DNA of 64,000 nucleotides from an uncultured Erythrobacter sp. (lineage in GTDB: Bacteria; Pseudomonadota; Alphaproteobacteria; Sphingomonadales; Sphingomonadaceae): NCBI GenBank assembly GCA_947501215.1, contig CANMUS010000001.1:248001-312000 (forward strand), in the 5' to 3' direction. The position numbers were made by a program, and so were the translations under genes. Under the pieces are notes generated by a model. It saw only the letters and a program-made list of their open reading frames with translations. It was not told the DNA's origin and did not search any database. Positions 8,629 through 17,809 of the stretch are shown one piece after another (position 1 is the first letter of the stretch; every line of letters starts with the position of its first letter).

Positions 8629-10299
8629 ATGCCGCGCCATACCGTGCTGTCCGAGGGGACAGACTATCTCTACACGCACACCTGCACAGACGCTTGCGAT
8701 CACGGCAGCGAACTGCGTGATCAGATCACGCTCGACACCGTGCTCGACTACGATACCGGCGCGCTGGCCGAGGACTTTAACCTCGACAATTTCGGCGGCT
8801 TCGGCTTCGGTTTCCGCGGCAAGCTGATTGCCGATCTGGACCAGGTCGTCGATCAGATCTTCTCCGGCAATTCGCACAATATTACCGGCAGCAACCGGAT
8901 CACCTATACTTTCCTGCAGGGCGACAACCTCGTCGGCCTCTACAACAACCCGCAGTACGGCTTCGGTGCCAGCAATGGTGCTGCGCCGTTTACGGCCGCA
9001 CAGATGGACGCCGCGCGCGCATCGATCGCCCTGTGGGACGATCTGATCGCGCCCGAATTCGTGGAGAGCAACGGCCGCGGTGCCGACATCCAGTTCGCGA
9101 ACAGCTGGGACCCGGCGCAGGCTTATGCCTATTATCCGGAATATGGCTTCACGAACGCTCGCGGCTATAACTTCTTCGGCGATGTCTTCGTCGCCGATCC
9201 CCGCAGCTATTTCGATGCCGACGGCGCGCTTCTTCACGAAGGGAATTATTCCAACGGCGATCTGAGCTTTGGTGGTTACGGCGCGACAACCCTCACCCAC
9301 GAAATCGGTCATGCGATCGGCCTCAGCCACCCTGGGGCCTACAATGGTGCTGGCGCAACGACCTATCTCGACCAGGCCGAATATGCCCAGGATTCAGAGC
9401 AATATTCGATCATGTCGTATTGGGGGGCATCGGAAACGGGTGCGCGCATCGTCAACTGGGGAACGTTCTTCTTCAGCAATGCGCAGACGCCGATGCTGCA
9501 TGATGTCTACACCATCCAGCAGGTCTACGGTGCCGATCCGACCACCCGCGCCGACGATACCACCTATGGCTTCAACTCGACCGCAGATCGTGAAGTGTTC
9601 GACTTCACGCAGAACGAACACCCCTATCTGACGATCTACGATGCCGGCGGCATCGACACGATCGACCTCTCGGGCTTCGAAGCCAGCGTGCTGATCGACC
9701 TGCGCGACGGGCAGTTCTCGTCTGCCGGCCAGGGCAACATCACCACTGCCGACCAGGCAGAGGCCCTGCAATCGCTGAATGACGCGATCGAAGTGGCTTA
9801 TGGCATCGAGGATTACTACGCGCCTGCCGATCAGGCTATGATCGACAGCGTGACGAGCCGCTACATGGGCTTGAATGCCCGCGACATCGCCGCCGATACC
9901 GGGCATGCCGGGGTCGAGGCGATGCAGTATCAGAACATCTCGATCGCCTATGGCACCGAAATCGAAAATGCGGTCGGTACGGACTATCGCGACGTCATCA
10001 TCACCAACGAGCAGGACAACGTCCTGACCGGCAACGGCGGTGCTGACGTCTTCGTGTTCGCCTCCGACGAGCGTCTGTTTACGGACAGCTTCACCAATGG
10101 CGGAACCGACATCATCACCGACTTCGAGGAAGGCGTCGACACCGTCGACCTGTCGGGCCTCGGCATCACCGAAGCCTCGACCCTGACCGCGATCGACAAT
10201 CGGCTGGAAATCGACATCGACAGCGATGGCGTGATCGATCAGACGATCATCTTCGAAAACCTCGATGCGATTCCGGTTGGCGATATCTTGTTCGGCTGA
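8629..10299 (+). CDS. Serralysin-like M10 metalloprotease with RTX-type C-terminus
   Basis: Predicted zinc endoprotease secreted by a type I system. The 556-residue product has no N-terminal signal peptide. The zinc motif HEIGHAIGLSH is at 224-234 and the Met-turn SIMSYW at 260-265, the signature of the M10B serralysins. A peptidase M10 C-terminal domain follows (DREVFDFTQN, DAGGIDTIDLSGF). It is interrupted by an extra segment at about 372-434 before it resumes at ISIAYGTEIENAVG. Only a remnant RTX repeat is seen (LTGNGGADVFVF), then TDIITDFEEGVDTVDLSGLG, which looks like the type I secretion end. The start is set by GGAGGGG eight bases before ATG 8629. No ABC/MFP secretion genes are adjacent. 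A good terminator follows. Confidence 0.88.
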   Translation: MPRHTVLSEGTDYLYTHTCTDACDHGSELRDQITLDTVLDYDTGALAEDFNLDNFGGFGFGFRGKLIADLDQVVDQIFSGNSHNITGSNRITYTFLQGDNLVGLYNNPQYGFGASNGAAPFTAAQMDAARASIALWDDLIAPEFVESNGRGADIQFANSWDPAQAYAYYPEYGFTNARGYNFFGDVFVADPRSYFDADGALLHEGNYSNGDLSFGGYGATTLTHEIGHAIGLSHPGAYNGAGATTYLDQAEYAQDSEQYSIMSYWGASETGARIVNWGTFFFSNAQTPMLHDVYTIQQVYGADPTTRADDTTYGFNSTADREVFDFTQNEHPYLTIYDAGGIDTIDLSGFEASVLIDLRDGQFSSAGQGNITTADQAEALQSLNDAIEVAYGIEDYYAPADQAMIDSVTSRYMGLNARDIAADTGHAGVEAMQYQNISIAYGTEIENAVGTDYRDVIITNEQDNVLTGNGGADVFVFASDERLFTDSFTNGGTDIITDFEEGVDTVDLSGLGITEASTLTAIDNRLEIDIDSDGVIDQTIIFENLDAIPVGDILFG

Positions 10300-10330
10300 T
10301 CCAAGAAGGGTTAAAACCGCCTGAAAGAAT

Positions 10331-10364
10331 CCGCCTCGCGCCACCCGGCGCGGGGCGGTTTTTC
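10331..10364. terminator. Bidirectional terminator between the protease gene and the SDR gene
   Basis: ccgcctcgcgcc (10331-10342) pairs with ggcgcggggcgg (10347-10358) with a single G-T wobble around a short loop. A T-run at 10359-10363 follows. It serves the plus-strand protease gene, and the convergent gene ends here. Confidence 0.85.
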
Positions 10365-11089
10365 TATGCCGGGATCACCTCGCCAGCGTAATCGAAAATT
10401 TTGCCGCTGTCGGAAGGCCCGAGCCTGGAGATGACTTCGAGCAGGTTTGCAGCAGCTTCGAGCGGCGCAGTGAGCTGGCCATCGGGCAGGTTCGATTGGA
10501 ACGGCTCGGATAGTTGCGTGTCGACCGTGCCCGGATGGAGGCCGGTGACCACGGCCTGCTTGTGGGTGCGACCCAGTTCGATCGCGAAGTTTCTCAGCAG
10601 CATGTTGAGCGCCGCCTTGCCGGCGCGATAGCTATGCCAACCGCCGAGACGATTGTCGGAAATCGAGCCCACGCGGGCCGATAGGGCCGCGAACACGCAA
10701 CGCTCCTTCCGGTCGAACAGCGGCAGCATGTGCTTGGCGATAATTGCCGGGCCGATAGTGTTGAGCAGGAAAACTCGCTCCATCGCATCGGGATCGAGCG
10801 AGCGGTAGCTGCGCTCGGGCCCGGTGCCGTCGTCCAGTGTCAGCACGCCGCTGGCAACGATGACGAGGTCGGGCGGTGCGTCGCTCATGGCGTCCGCCGC
10901 CTCGGCGATGCTGGTTTCCTCGTCCAAATCGAAGGCAAAGGAGTGCAACCCCGCAATGCCGGGATCGCCCGAACGACACCCTGCCCAGACCTCCGCGCCC
11001 TGCTCCACCAGCGCCTCTGCGAGTGCACGCCCGATGCCGCCGCTGGCTCCGAACACGGCGGCTGTGTGAAATTGCTTTCCTACGTCCAT
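10364..11089 (-). CDS. SDR family NAD(P)-dependent oxidoreductase (C-factor/CsgA-like)
   Basis: Short-chain dehydrogenase/reductase of 241 residues. The N-terminal nucleotide motif is FGASGGIGRAL (about residues 13-23). The catalytic pair is in SYRAGKAAL, and GLHPGTVDTQLSEPF matches the P-G region of the C-factor-like SDR subgroup. An LNTIGPA segment stands in place of the usual NNAG/NxxG motif. Proteins of this subgroup are commonly annotated as C-factor-like short-chain dehydrogenases of unknown substrate. It stands alone on the minus strand between the protease terminator and the sdhB promoter region. The family is secure, the substrate unknown. Confidence 0.85.
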   Translation of the reverse strand: MDVGKQFHTAAVFGASGGIGRALAEALVEQGAEVWAGCRSGDPGIAGLHSFAFDLDEETSIAEAADAMSDAPPDLVIVASGVLTLDDGTGPERSYRSLDPDAMERVFLLNTIGPAIIAKHMLPLFDRKERCVFAALSARVGSISDNRLGGWHSYRAGKAALNMLLRNFAIELGRTHKQAVVTGLHPGTVDTQLSEPFQSNLPDGQLTAPLEAAANLLEVISRLGPSDSGKIFDYAGEVIPA

Positions 11090-11311
11090 CCTATCAGACT
11101 ACACCGATTGCATATCCGGATTGTTCCCTCGCTCCGCGCAGAATTCGGCCAATTTCGCAATCTCGCTTTTATCCGCTCTGGACTGTGGTCCATGCGGTCC
11201 ATGTCTTCGATCGTGTTGGACACAGTGTGCAGGAATTGCAGCATCGTCGGCCTTGCGCCACTCGTATGAACCGCTAGATGGGTGGCAGAAAGCAACAGGA
11301 ACGACTGCGTA

Positions 11312-12094
11312 ATGGCGACCTTCACCCTTCCCAAGAATTCGAAGATCACCGGCAAGGGCCGCGCGCATAGCGCTGACGGCGGCAACCGCATTCGCAAGTT
11401 CAAGATCTACCGCTACGATCCCGACACCGGCGAAAACCCGCGCTACGACACGTTCGAGCTCGACCTCGACGATTGCGGGCCGATGGTTCTCGACGCGCTG
11501 TTCAAGATCAAGAACGAGATCGATCCGACGCTGACCTTCCGCCGTTCCTGCCGCGAAGGCATTTGCGGATCGTGCTCGATGAACCTCAACGGGAAGAACG
11601 GCCTCGCCTGCACCACGGCGATCGAGGACCTCAAGGGCGAAATCCGCATCACCCCGCTGCCGAGCATGGACGTGATCAAGGACCTCGTGCCCGATTTCAC
11701 GCATTTCTACGCCCAATATGCCAGCATCCGCCCTTGGCTGCAGACCGTCTCCACTACGCCGAGCGGCAAGGAACGCCTGCAGTCGCCCGAGCAGCGCGAG
11801 CAGCTCGACGGGCTGTACGAGTGCATCCTGTGCGCCTGCTGCTCCACCGCCTGCCCCAGCTATTGGTGGAACAGCGACAAATTCCTCGGCCCGGCGATCC
11901 TGCTGCAAGCCTATCGCTGGCTGGCCGACAGTCGCGACGAAATGACCGGCGAGCGGCTCGACCAGCTGGAGGACCCCTTCCGCCTCTATCGCTGCCACAC
12001 GATCATGAATTGCGCGAACGTCTGCCCCAAGGGCCTTTCGCCCGCCAAGGCGATCGCCGAAACCAAGAAGATGATCGCCGAACGCGCGATCTGA
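11312..12094 (+). CDS. sdhB: Succinate dehydrogenase iron-sulfur subunit
   Basis: Iron-sulfur subunit of respiratory complex II, which passes electrons from SdhA flavin to the quinone site. The 260-residue protein has the plant-type 2Fe-2S loop with Cys80, Cys85, Cys88 and Cys100 (CREGICGSC...LAC). It also has the ferredoxin-type 4Fe-4S/3Fe-4S motifs [12 protein letters not shown] and [14 protein letters not shown]. The sdhC, sdhD and sdhA genes are not next to it: upstream is an unrelated minus-strand SDR gene. It heads an operon with a thioesterase gene, whose GTG lies one base after this stop, and zapE. The 220 bases upstream should hold its promoter. Confidence 0.97.
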   Translation: MATFTLPKNSKITGKGRAHSADGGNRIRKFKIYRYDPDTGENPRYDTFELDLDDCGPMVLDALFKIKNEIDPTLTFRRSCREGICGSCSMNLNGKNGLACTTAIEDLKGEIRITPLPSMDVIKDLVPDFTHFYAQYASIRPWLQTVSTTPSGKERLQSPEQREQLDGLYECILCACCSTACPSYWWNSDKFLGPAILLQAYRWLADSRDEMTGERLDQLEDPFRLYRCHTIMNCANVCPKGLSPAKAIAETKKMIAERAI

Positions 12095-12095
12095 C

Positions 12096-12563
12096 GTGCT
12101 ACCGGACGAGGTCTTCGATCACGGGCCTGACCCGGACAATCCGGGCTGGCGGCACTGGAACCTGAAGGACCAGTCGCTGTTCAACGGTGCGGTGATGGGC
12201 AAACTCATCACGCGCATCGACGATGACGGTAAGGCGCGGCTGCGCATGTTCCCGGAACGGCGACACGAAAACCTGCAGGGCATCATCCACGGCGCAGTCA
12301 TCCTGTCGCTGATCGACATCAGCCTGTTCACCACCATGCACACTATCGGCAGCGGGAATGCCGGACCGTCGGTGACGGTCGAGCTCTCCACGCAGTTCGT
12401 CGGTGGCGGGCAGCCCGACCGCCCGCTCGATGCGGTGTGCGAGATCGTGCGCGAGACCGGCAGCATGGTGTTCGTGCGCGGAACGGTCGAGCAGGAGGAA
12501 CACACCGTCGCCAGCTTCTCCGGCATCGTGAAGAAGATGCACCGCCGCCCGACCCCGCAATGA
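12096..12563 (+). CDS. PaaI/YigI-type hotdog thioesterase
   Basis: Predicted acyl-CoA thioesterase of 155 residues with a hotdog fold. ENLQGIIHGAVILSLIDISLF carries the HGA-type turn and the following helix, with a family-typical acidic residue. SVTVELSTQFVGG is the second core strand. It starts at GTG 12096, one base after the sdhB stop, and its last codons overlap the zapE ATG in an ATGA arrangement. Translation of sdhB, this gene and zapE is therefore likely coupled. The thioester substrate is not predictable from sequence. Confidence 0.82.
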   Translation: MLPDEVFDHGPDPDNPGWRHWNLKDQSLFNGAVMGKLITRIDDDGKARLRMFPERRHENLQGIIHGAVILSLIDISLFTTMHTIGSGNAGPSVTVELSTQFVGGGQPDRPLDAVCEIVRETGSMVFVRGTVEQEEHTVASFSGIVKKMHRRPTPQ

Positions 12564-13675
12564 GCGGCACGCTCGCGCATTACGAGCGGCTTGTCGAAGC
12601 CGGCGAGCTGCGCTCGGACCCGGACCAGCGCCGCGCTGCCGAACGGCTCGATCAGCTGCAGCGCGAATTGCAGGCGGACGCTCCCGGCAGCATCCTCTCG
12701 CAGCTCTTCCGGCCCAGGAAAACGCGGCCGCAGGGCGTCTACATGTGGGGCGGCGTCGGGCGCGGCAAGTCCATGCTGATGGACCTGTTTGTCGAGACGC
12801 TGGAGATCGAGCAGAAGCGCCGCGTCCATTTCCACGAGTTCATGCTTGAGGTCGACCGCCGCATGCGCGAGCGGCGCGAGACCGATCCGGGCGATCCGAC
12901 GGGCAAAGTCGCCCGCGACATTGCCAAGGACGTCCGCTGTCTCGCCTTCGACGAGATGGTGGTCACCAACACGGCCGATGCCGCGATCATGAGCCGCCTG
13001 TTCACCGCGCTGATCTGCGACGAGGGGCTGGCCGTGGTCACCACCAGCAACCGCCCTCCCCGCGACCTCTACAAGGACGGCCTCAACCGCTCGCTCTTCC
13101 TGCCCTTCATCGACCTGGTCGAGGCGGAGTTCGATGTACTGCCGCTCAACGGTCCGACCGACTACCGGCTCGACCGGCTCGGCGATATCGACACCTGGCA
13201 TTCGCCGCTCGGCGACGAGGCGACCGCGCAAGTGCGCGAAGCATTCTTCCGCCTCACCGATTACAAGCCGGAGGATGCCGAGCACGTGCCGTCGGGTACG
13301 CTCGACCTCGGCGGCGGGCGGACGTTGCATGTGCCGAAGACCCTGAAGGGCGTTGCTGTCTTCAGCTTCAAGCGGCTGTGCGGCGAAAACCGCGGCGCAG
13401 CCGACTATCTTGCAATCGCCCATGCCTACCATAGCGTGATCGTGGTCGGGATCCCCGCCATGTCGCCTGACAACCAGAACGAGGCGATCCGCTTCACCAA
13501 GCTGATCGACGCGCTCTACGAGAACAACGTCAAACTGTTCGCCACCGCCGCTGCCGAACCGGAAGACCTCTACACCGCCGGCGAAGGATCGTTCGAGTTC
13601 GAGCGTACGGTCAGCCGCCTCAAGGAAATGCAAAGCGCCGAATACATGGCGCGCGGCCACGGTCTCGCCGACTGA
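12560..13675 (+). CDS. zapE: Cell division AFG1-like ATPase ZapE
   Basis: AFG1/ZapE family P-loop ATPase. In E. coli, ZapE binds FtsZ at the division ring. The 371-residue protein has Walker A GGVGRGKSMLMD (about residues 64-75), Walker B LAFDEM, and a sensor-like VTTSNRPP segment. The ATG at 12560 overlaps the stop of the thioesterase gene by four bases. It is the last gene of the sdhB operon and ends seven bases before the convergent amidotransferase gene. The family assignment is strong; the division role is carried over from E. coli. Confidence 0.92.
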   Translation: MSGTLAHYERLVEAGELRSDPDQRRAAERLDQLQRELQADAPGSILSQLFRPRKTRPQGVYMWGGVGRGKSMLMDLFVETLEIEQKRRVHFHEFMLEVDRRMRERRETDPGDPTGKVARDIAKDVRCLAFDEMVVTNTADAAIMSRLFTALICDEGLAVVTTSNRPPRDLYKDGLNRSLFLPFIDLVEAEFDVLPLNGPTDYRLDRLGDIDTWHSPLGDEATAQVREAFFRLTDYKPEDAEHVPSGTLDLGGGRTLHVPKTLKGVAVFSFKRLCGENRGAADYLAIAHAYHSVIVVGIPAMSPDNQNEAIRFTKLIDALYENNVKLFATAAAEPEDLYTAGEGSFEFERTVSRLKEMQSAEYMARGHGLAD

Positions 13676-13682
13676 ACCGGGC

Positions 13683-15581
13683 TCAGCCGCTGGGCTTGAG
13701 GTGGCGCAGCGAGCGTTCCAGCATCAACAATTGCCACAACACACGGCTGTTGTCGGACCGGCCCGCGATGTGCGCTTCCGCCAATTGGGCGAGCGGCTTG
13801 CGGGCAAACCATCCACTGCCGACCAGCAGTTCGCTCGACGCCACGGAGCGCGCGGCATCCGCCAGCGGCCCGCGAAACCAATCGGCGATGGGTGTGACGA
13901 AACCCTGCTTCGGCCGATAAAGAATGTCGTCCGGCAGGTAGCGCTCCATCGTGTGTTTCATCAGCCACTTGCCCGTCGTGCCGCGAATGCGCTGGCGGTG
14001 TGGCAGGCGTGCGGCGAGTTCGATGAAGCGGTGGTCGAGCAAGGGCTCGCGCGCCTCGAGGCCGACGGCCATGCTCGTACGATCGGTCTTGGTCAAGATG
14101 TCGCCGGGCAGCCAGAACTTGAGATCGGCATATTGCGCGCGATCCAGCCCGCTGCGCGCCGGAGCGTTGCGCATAAGTTTCTCGAACGGCTGCTCCGCGC
14201 GATAGCCGGCGCGGTCACGGATCATCGCCTCGCCATAGAGCGCAGTTCTTTGCTCGGGCGCCAGAATGGCGAGCGCGCGCGCGTAACCGGCCTCGCCGCT
14301 CTGAGCGAGCGAGAGCAGGGTCGCCTTGGCCCTCAGCGGACGTGGCGCCCAGTCGGCCTTTGGCCAGATGCTTCCAAGTGCACCGAACACCGGTTCGCGC
14401 AAGATTTGCGGCAGGACTGCCCGGGCCTGCTCTTCGCGCGCGTGGAATAGCTGGCGGCGGTACCCTGCCAGCGCTTCGTCCGCCCCATCGCCGGACAACG
14501 CCACCGTAACATGTTCGCGCGCCAGTTCGCACACGCGCAGCGTCGGCAAGGCGCTCGCATCGGCAAACGGCTCGTCGAATATGCCCGCGATGTGATCGAT
14601 CTCGTCGAACTGGTCGGCCGATACAATGCGCTCGTGGTGATCGGTGGCGAAAAGCTCCGCCACCTTGCGGGCATGCGCCGTCTCGTCCACGCCCGCCACG
14701 TCGAAGCCGATCGAGCAACTGGTGACCGGCTGCGCGCTCGCCTCGCTCATCAGCGCAACGACGGACGAGCTGTCCACTCCGCCCGAGAGGAACGCGCCCA
14801 GCGGCACGTCGGCGACCATGCGGCTGGTCACGCCTTCGCGCATCAGGTGCAGCAATTCGGCGGAGTGATCCTGCTGCGAACCCCTCGACCGCTCGGCGAA
14901 GCTGACGTCCCACCACTGCACCGACGAAGCCGGGGTACGACCGTGCTCCAGCAACTGGTAGTGCCCCGCCGGAAGCTTGCGGACCCCGCGCAGGATCGCG
15001 CGATGGTCCGGCACATAACCCCAAGTCATGAAGTCCTCAATCGCCAGCGGGTCGATCGTCCGCCTGAGCAGCGGATTGGCCAGCAGACCCTTCAATTCAC
15101 TCGCAAAGGCCAGCGCGCCTCCCGGCAGTTCCGCAATGTAGAGCGGCTTCACCCCGAGCCGGTCGCGCGCGAGGAACAGCTGCCGGGTCGCGCAATCGTA
15201 GAGCGCGAAGGCGAACATGCCGTCGAGCCGCTCGAGACATCGCGGACCCCATTTCTGCCATGCCGCGAGGATCGTCTCGGTGTCGCCATCTGTGCGGAAT
15301 TGCGCCCCGCCCTGCTCCAGCTCCCGGCGCAGCTCGCGATAATTGTAGATCTCGCCATTGAAGACGATAACCGCGCGCCCGTCCGCGGAATGCATCGGCT
15401 GGGGCGAACCGGCCAGATCGATGATCGAGAGCCGTCGATGGCCCAAGCCGACGCCCGGGGCGGTCCAGACGCCCGCGCCATCCGGGCCACGATGTGCGAG
15501 CGCATTCGTCATGGCCTCGACCCGTTTGGGATTGACCGGCTTCACCGTCTCATAATGGAAAATACCCGCGATCCCGCACAT
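13683..15581 (-). CDS. XrtA/PEP-CTERM system amidotransferase (AsnB-like)
   Basis: Glutamine-dependent amidotransferase of the asparagine synthase B fold, 632 residues. The mature N-terminal Cys2 (MCGIAGIFHYE) is the glutaminase nucleophile, and LAHRGPDGAGVW belongs to the same domain. The C-terminal synthetase domain has SGGVDSSSVVAL, the pyrophosphate loop, and LSGDGADEALAGYRR. Its length and place at the end of an exosortase A operon match the exosortase-associated amidotransferase 1 family. It is probably used to amidate a sugar acid in the polysaccharide rather than to make free asparagine. It lies 11 bases after the xrtA stop and is the tenth and last gene of the minus-strand operon. 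Confidence 0.9.
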   Translation of the reverse strand: MCGIAGIFHYETVKPVNPKRVEAMTNALAHRGPDGAGVWTAPGVGLGHRRLSIIDLAGSPQPMHSADGRAVIVFNGEIYNYRELRRELEQGGAQFRTDGDTETILAAWQKWGPRCLERLDGMFAFALYDCATRQLFLARDRLGVKPLYIAELPGGALAFASELKGLLANPLLRRTIDPLAIEDFMTWGYVPDHRAILRGVRKLPAGHYQLLEHGRTPASSVQWWDVSFAERSRGSQQDHSAELLHLMREGVTSRMVADVPLGAFLSGGVDSSSVVALMSEASAQPVTSCSIGFDVAGVDETAHARKVAELFATDHHERIVSADQFDEIDHIAGIFDEPFADASALPTLRVCELAREHVTVALSGDGADEALAGYRRQLFHAREEQARAVLPQILREPVFGALGSIWPKADWAPRPLRAKATLLSLAQSGEAGYARALAILAPEQRTALYGEAMIRDRAGYRAEQPFEKLMRNAPARSGLDRAQYADLKFWLPGDILTKTDRTSMAVGLEAREPLLDHRFIELAARLPHRQRIRGTTGKWLMKHTMERYLPDDILYRPKQGFVTPIADWFRGPLADAARSVASSELLVGSGWFARKPLAQLAEAHIAGRSDNSRVLWQLLMLERSLRHLKPSG

Positions 15582-15592
15582 AGGCCGGCGTC

Positions 15593-16582
15593 CTAGCCGA
15601 GGTGCGCGACGGCGGCAAAGGCGATTGCGACGGCGAGCATGATGGCGACGATGAAGGTCGCCGACATAGTCTTTCGCTCGAGCGCCGCGAGGGTCGGCAT
15701 CTCCTCGATCTCGGCGAGCGACCAGCCGGCGTCTTCCGGGTCACGCTCGAACCAGCGCCGGGCCACGCCGAGGACGAGCGCGATAACGATGCCGAAGAAG
15801 AACCAGCCGTAGACGATGTGATCGAAGCTCCCGGCGGCTTCCGCGCCCACATATTGCGCGATGAAGATCGTCGCCCAGGCGCGAATACCATTGGCGATAA
15901 TCGGCACGACGACGCAGGCGAGCATTAGCCAAGCACGGCGAGTCCAGCTTTCGAAGCAGGTGAAGGCCACGAGTGTGCCCAAGGTGACCATCGCGATGAG
16001 AAATTTCACGCCGGAACAGGCTTCGGCCACGATGAAGAGGCCGGCTGGCGTGTCGATATAGATACCGTCGGATACCATGGCGACGCCACTCGCCTGCGTC
16101 AGCCACGTCGCGAGATGCGCGGTGATGGCCTGCAACTGCGGAATGATCTCGTCCCCGAAAGGCACTAGGAAGCACGAGTAGGCGATCGGCAGCGCGAGGA
16201 TCAGGCTCGTCCGCAATCCGAACAGCGCGATAGCGGCACCTTGGAATGCCATCACTGCACCTGCCTGTGCGAACAGATTGATGTCGAGCGTGCGACCGCC
16301 GAGCCAGACGAGCAACCCTGCCCCGAACCACGCCAGAGCAGGCCACCAGTCTTCGGGGGACAGCGCAGCAAGCTCGTCGCGCTTGATCCAGACGAGCCAG
16401 GCGATGATCGCCGGAATCAGCAGAATGTGGCTGTAAGTGTCGATATTCCACCACTGGTGGGCCATTTGCGCCCATTCCTCGAAGGTCACGACAAACAGAA
16501 GCAGCCAGACCAGCCCGAGCTGGACCAGGCGACTGCTCCACGCCCTATGCGGCGCTGCATCGAGAGCGATCTCAGGCGGCAT
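15593..16582 (-). CDS. xrtA: Exosortase A (XrtA), without an EpsI domain
   Basis: Multi-pass membrane transpeptidase that in related systems cleaves and sorts PEP-CTERM proteins. The 329-residue protein has about nine membrane segments. The catalytic triad is visible as Cys189 in AEACSGVKFL, Arg234 in NGIRAW and His255 in FDHIVYGW. The C-terminus ends in one further hydrophobic stretch (about 307-327) right after the core. Many sphingomonad XrtA proteins carry a fused EpsI/DUF3485 domain there; here the frame stops at 15593 and no EpsI gene follows. The start overlaps the upstream glycosyltransferase end by 11 bases. No PEP-CTERM substrate is encoded in the window. Confidence 0.93.
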   Translation of the reverse strand: MPPEIALDAAPHRAWSSRLVQLGLVWLLLFVVTFEEWAQMAHQWWNIDTYSHILLIPAIIAWLVWIKRDELAALSPEDWWPALAWFGAGLLVWLGGRTLDINLFAQAGAVMAFQGAAIALFGLRTSLILALPIAYSCFLVPFGDEIIPQLQAITAHLATWLTQASGVAMVSDGIYIDTPAGLFIVAEACSGVKFLIAMVTLGTLVAFTCFESWTRRAWLMLACVVVPIIANGIRAWATIFIAQYVGAEAAGSFDHIVYGWFFFGIVIALVLGVARRWFERDPEDAGWSLAEIEEMPTLAALERKTMSATFIVAIMLAVAIAFAAVAHLG

Positions 16583-17795
16583 CCCGCCCAGCCTTTCCCG
16601 GAGCGAGAATTCGGGGGAGTTGCGCGTAGACGCTCTCCCAGCTCATGGTCTCGACTGCGAACCGACGCGCCGCCGCGCCCATGCTGCGTGCCGCCGCTAC
16701 ATCGGTCGCAAGCTGTTCGATCCGCTCGACCCACATATCGGGATCGGGCTTGATGACGGCGAAATGTACATCGCTTGTCGCATCGATGCCGTTCGCCGCG
16801 CCGGGCGTCAGCAGCACCGGTCGGGCCATCGCCATGGCTTCGAGCACCTTGTTCTGGACGCCCCGCGCAATCATCAGCGGTGCGGCGACAATGTCGGCGG
16901 CTTTCAGGAACGGGCGAACATCGGGCACCTCGCCCCATACGCGCGTCCCCGACTCTCCGTGCCGAGCTTTCAATGCAGCCGTCGGCGCCCGGCCGACGAC
17001 ATGGAAGCGGGCACGCGAGAAGCGCTTGCGCAGTTTTGGCATGACCGCGTCGATCATCCACTCGGCTGCCGCGATATTGGGCGCGTAATCCATCTGTCCG
17101 GTGAACACGATCTGCGGGTCCTCGGCCTCAACCAGTTCCTGCTGTCCGGCCACGCCGACCGGATCGAAGAACCCGGCATCGATCCCGTTGCCGAGCGGGC
17201 GGATGTCCGTGCCGGACAGATTGTCGAGATTGGCCGAGAGCAAATTTGCCTCGGCGCTACTGACCAGCAGCAGGCGGTCGGCGCGAAGGGCAAGGCGGGC
17301 CTCTTCGCGCGCCAGCAGCCGCGCCTCGCGACCGTTTAGCCACTTTCGCTGCCCCGCCTCCGCGTAGGCGGCGAATTTGGCGCTATCGACGTCGCAAAGA
17401 TCGACCACGACATGGCCCTGGAAGCTGTCGGGGATGTATTGCCCCATCTGACCGGAGAAGACGAAAATCGTGTCGATGCGATGATTGCCGAGCGTCTTGT
17501 GGACGTAACGGCGCATGGCGTCATGTTCGAATGCCGCAAGGCTCACCGGCTTGTTGGCGAGTACCGCCTGAATCCCAGCCAGCGGCAGCGGCTTGGTCCG
17601 CTCTATTAGGGCATGGGTCTTGGCGATTTCGGCGAGCGCGCCCTTTTGCGCCAGATCGTTTTCGGTTTCTGCAAACGTCCCGATATGGACAGGGCCGAGG
17701 CGCGCCACCCCCTTGAGGAGGTGGTGCGAACGAATCTTATCGCCGCGATCGGGCGGGAACGGGACGCGGTGCGCGAGGAAGAGGATGTCGCCCAT
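16572..17795 (-). CDS. XrtA/PEP-CTERM system glycosyltransferase
   Basis: GT-B fold glycosyltransferase (group 1 type) of 407 residues, likely adding a sugar to the exopolysaccharide repeat unit at the cytoplasmic face. The N-terminus ILFLAHRVPFPPDRGDKIR is characteristic of the exosortase-associated glycosyltransferase family. The C-terminal half has PQIVFTGQMDYAPN and a donor-binding ARGVQNKVLEAMAMARPVL segment with the conserved Glu. The coding end overlaps xrtA, and the start lies 14 bases after the FemAB-like gene. It is the only clear glycosyltransferase in the locus, so the others needed for a repeat unit must lie elsewhere. Confidence 0.9.
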   Translation of the reverse strand: MGDILFLAHRVPFPPDRGDKIRSHHLLKGVARLGPVHIGTFAETENDLAQKGALAEIAKTHALIERTKPLPLAGIQAVLANKPVSLAAFEHDAMRRYVHKTLGNHRIDTIFVFSGQMGQYIPDSFQGHVVVDLCDVDSAKFAAYAEAGQRKWLNGREARLLAREEARLALRADRLLLVSSAEANLLSANLDNLSGTDIRPLGNGIDAGFFDPVGVAGQQELVEAEDPQIVFTGQMDYAPNIAAAEWMIDAVMPKLRKRFSRARFHVVGRAPTAALKARHGESGTRVWGEVPDVRPFLKAADIVAAPLMIARGVQNKVLEAMAMARPVLLTPGAANGIDATSDVHFAVIKPDPDMWVERIEQLATDVAAARSMGAAARRFAVETMSWESVYAQLPRILAPGKAGRDAA

Positions 17796-17809
17796 GACCG
17801 GAGCCTACT

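Noticed and set aside
10200-10299. C-terminus of the metalloprotease as a PEP-CTERM sorting signal
   Set aside because: It ends in VGDILFG with no Pro-Glu-Pro, hydrophobic helix or Arg cluster. It fits type I secretion instead.
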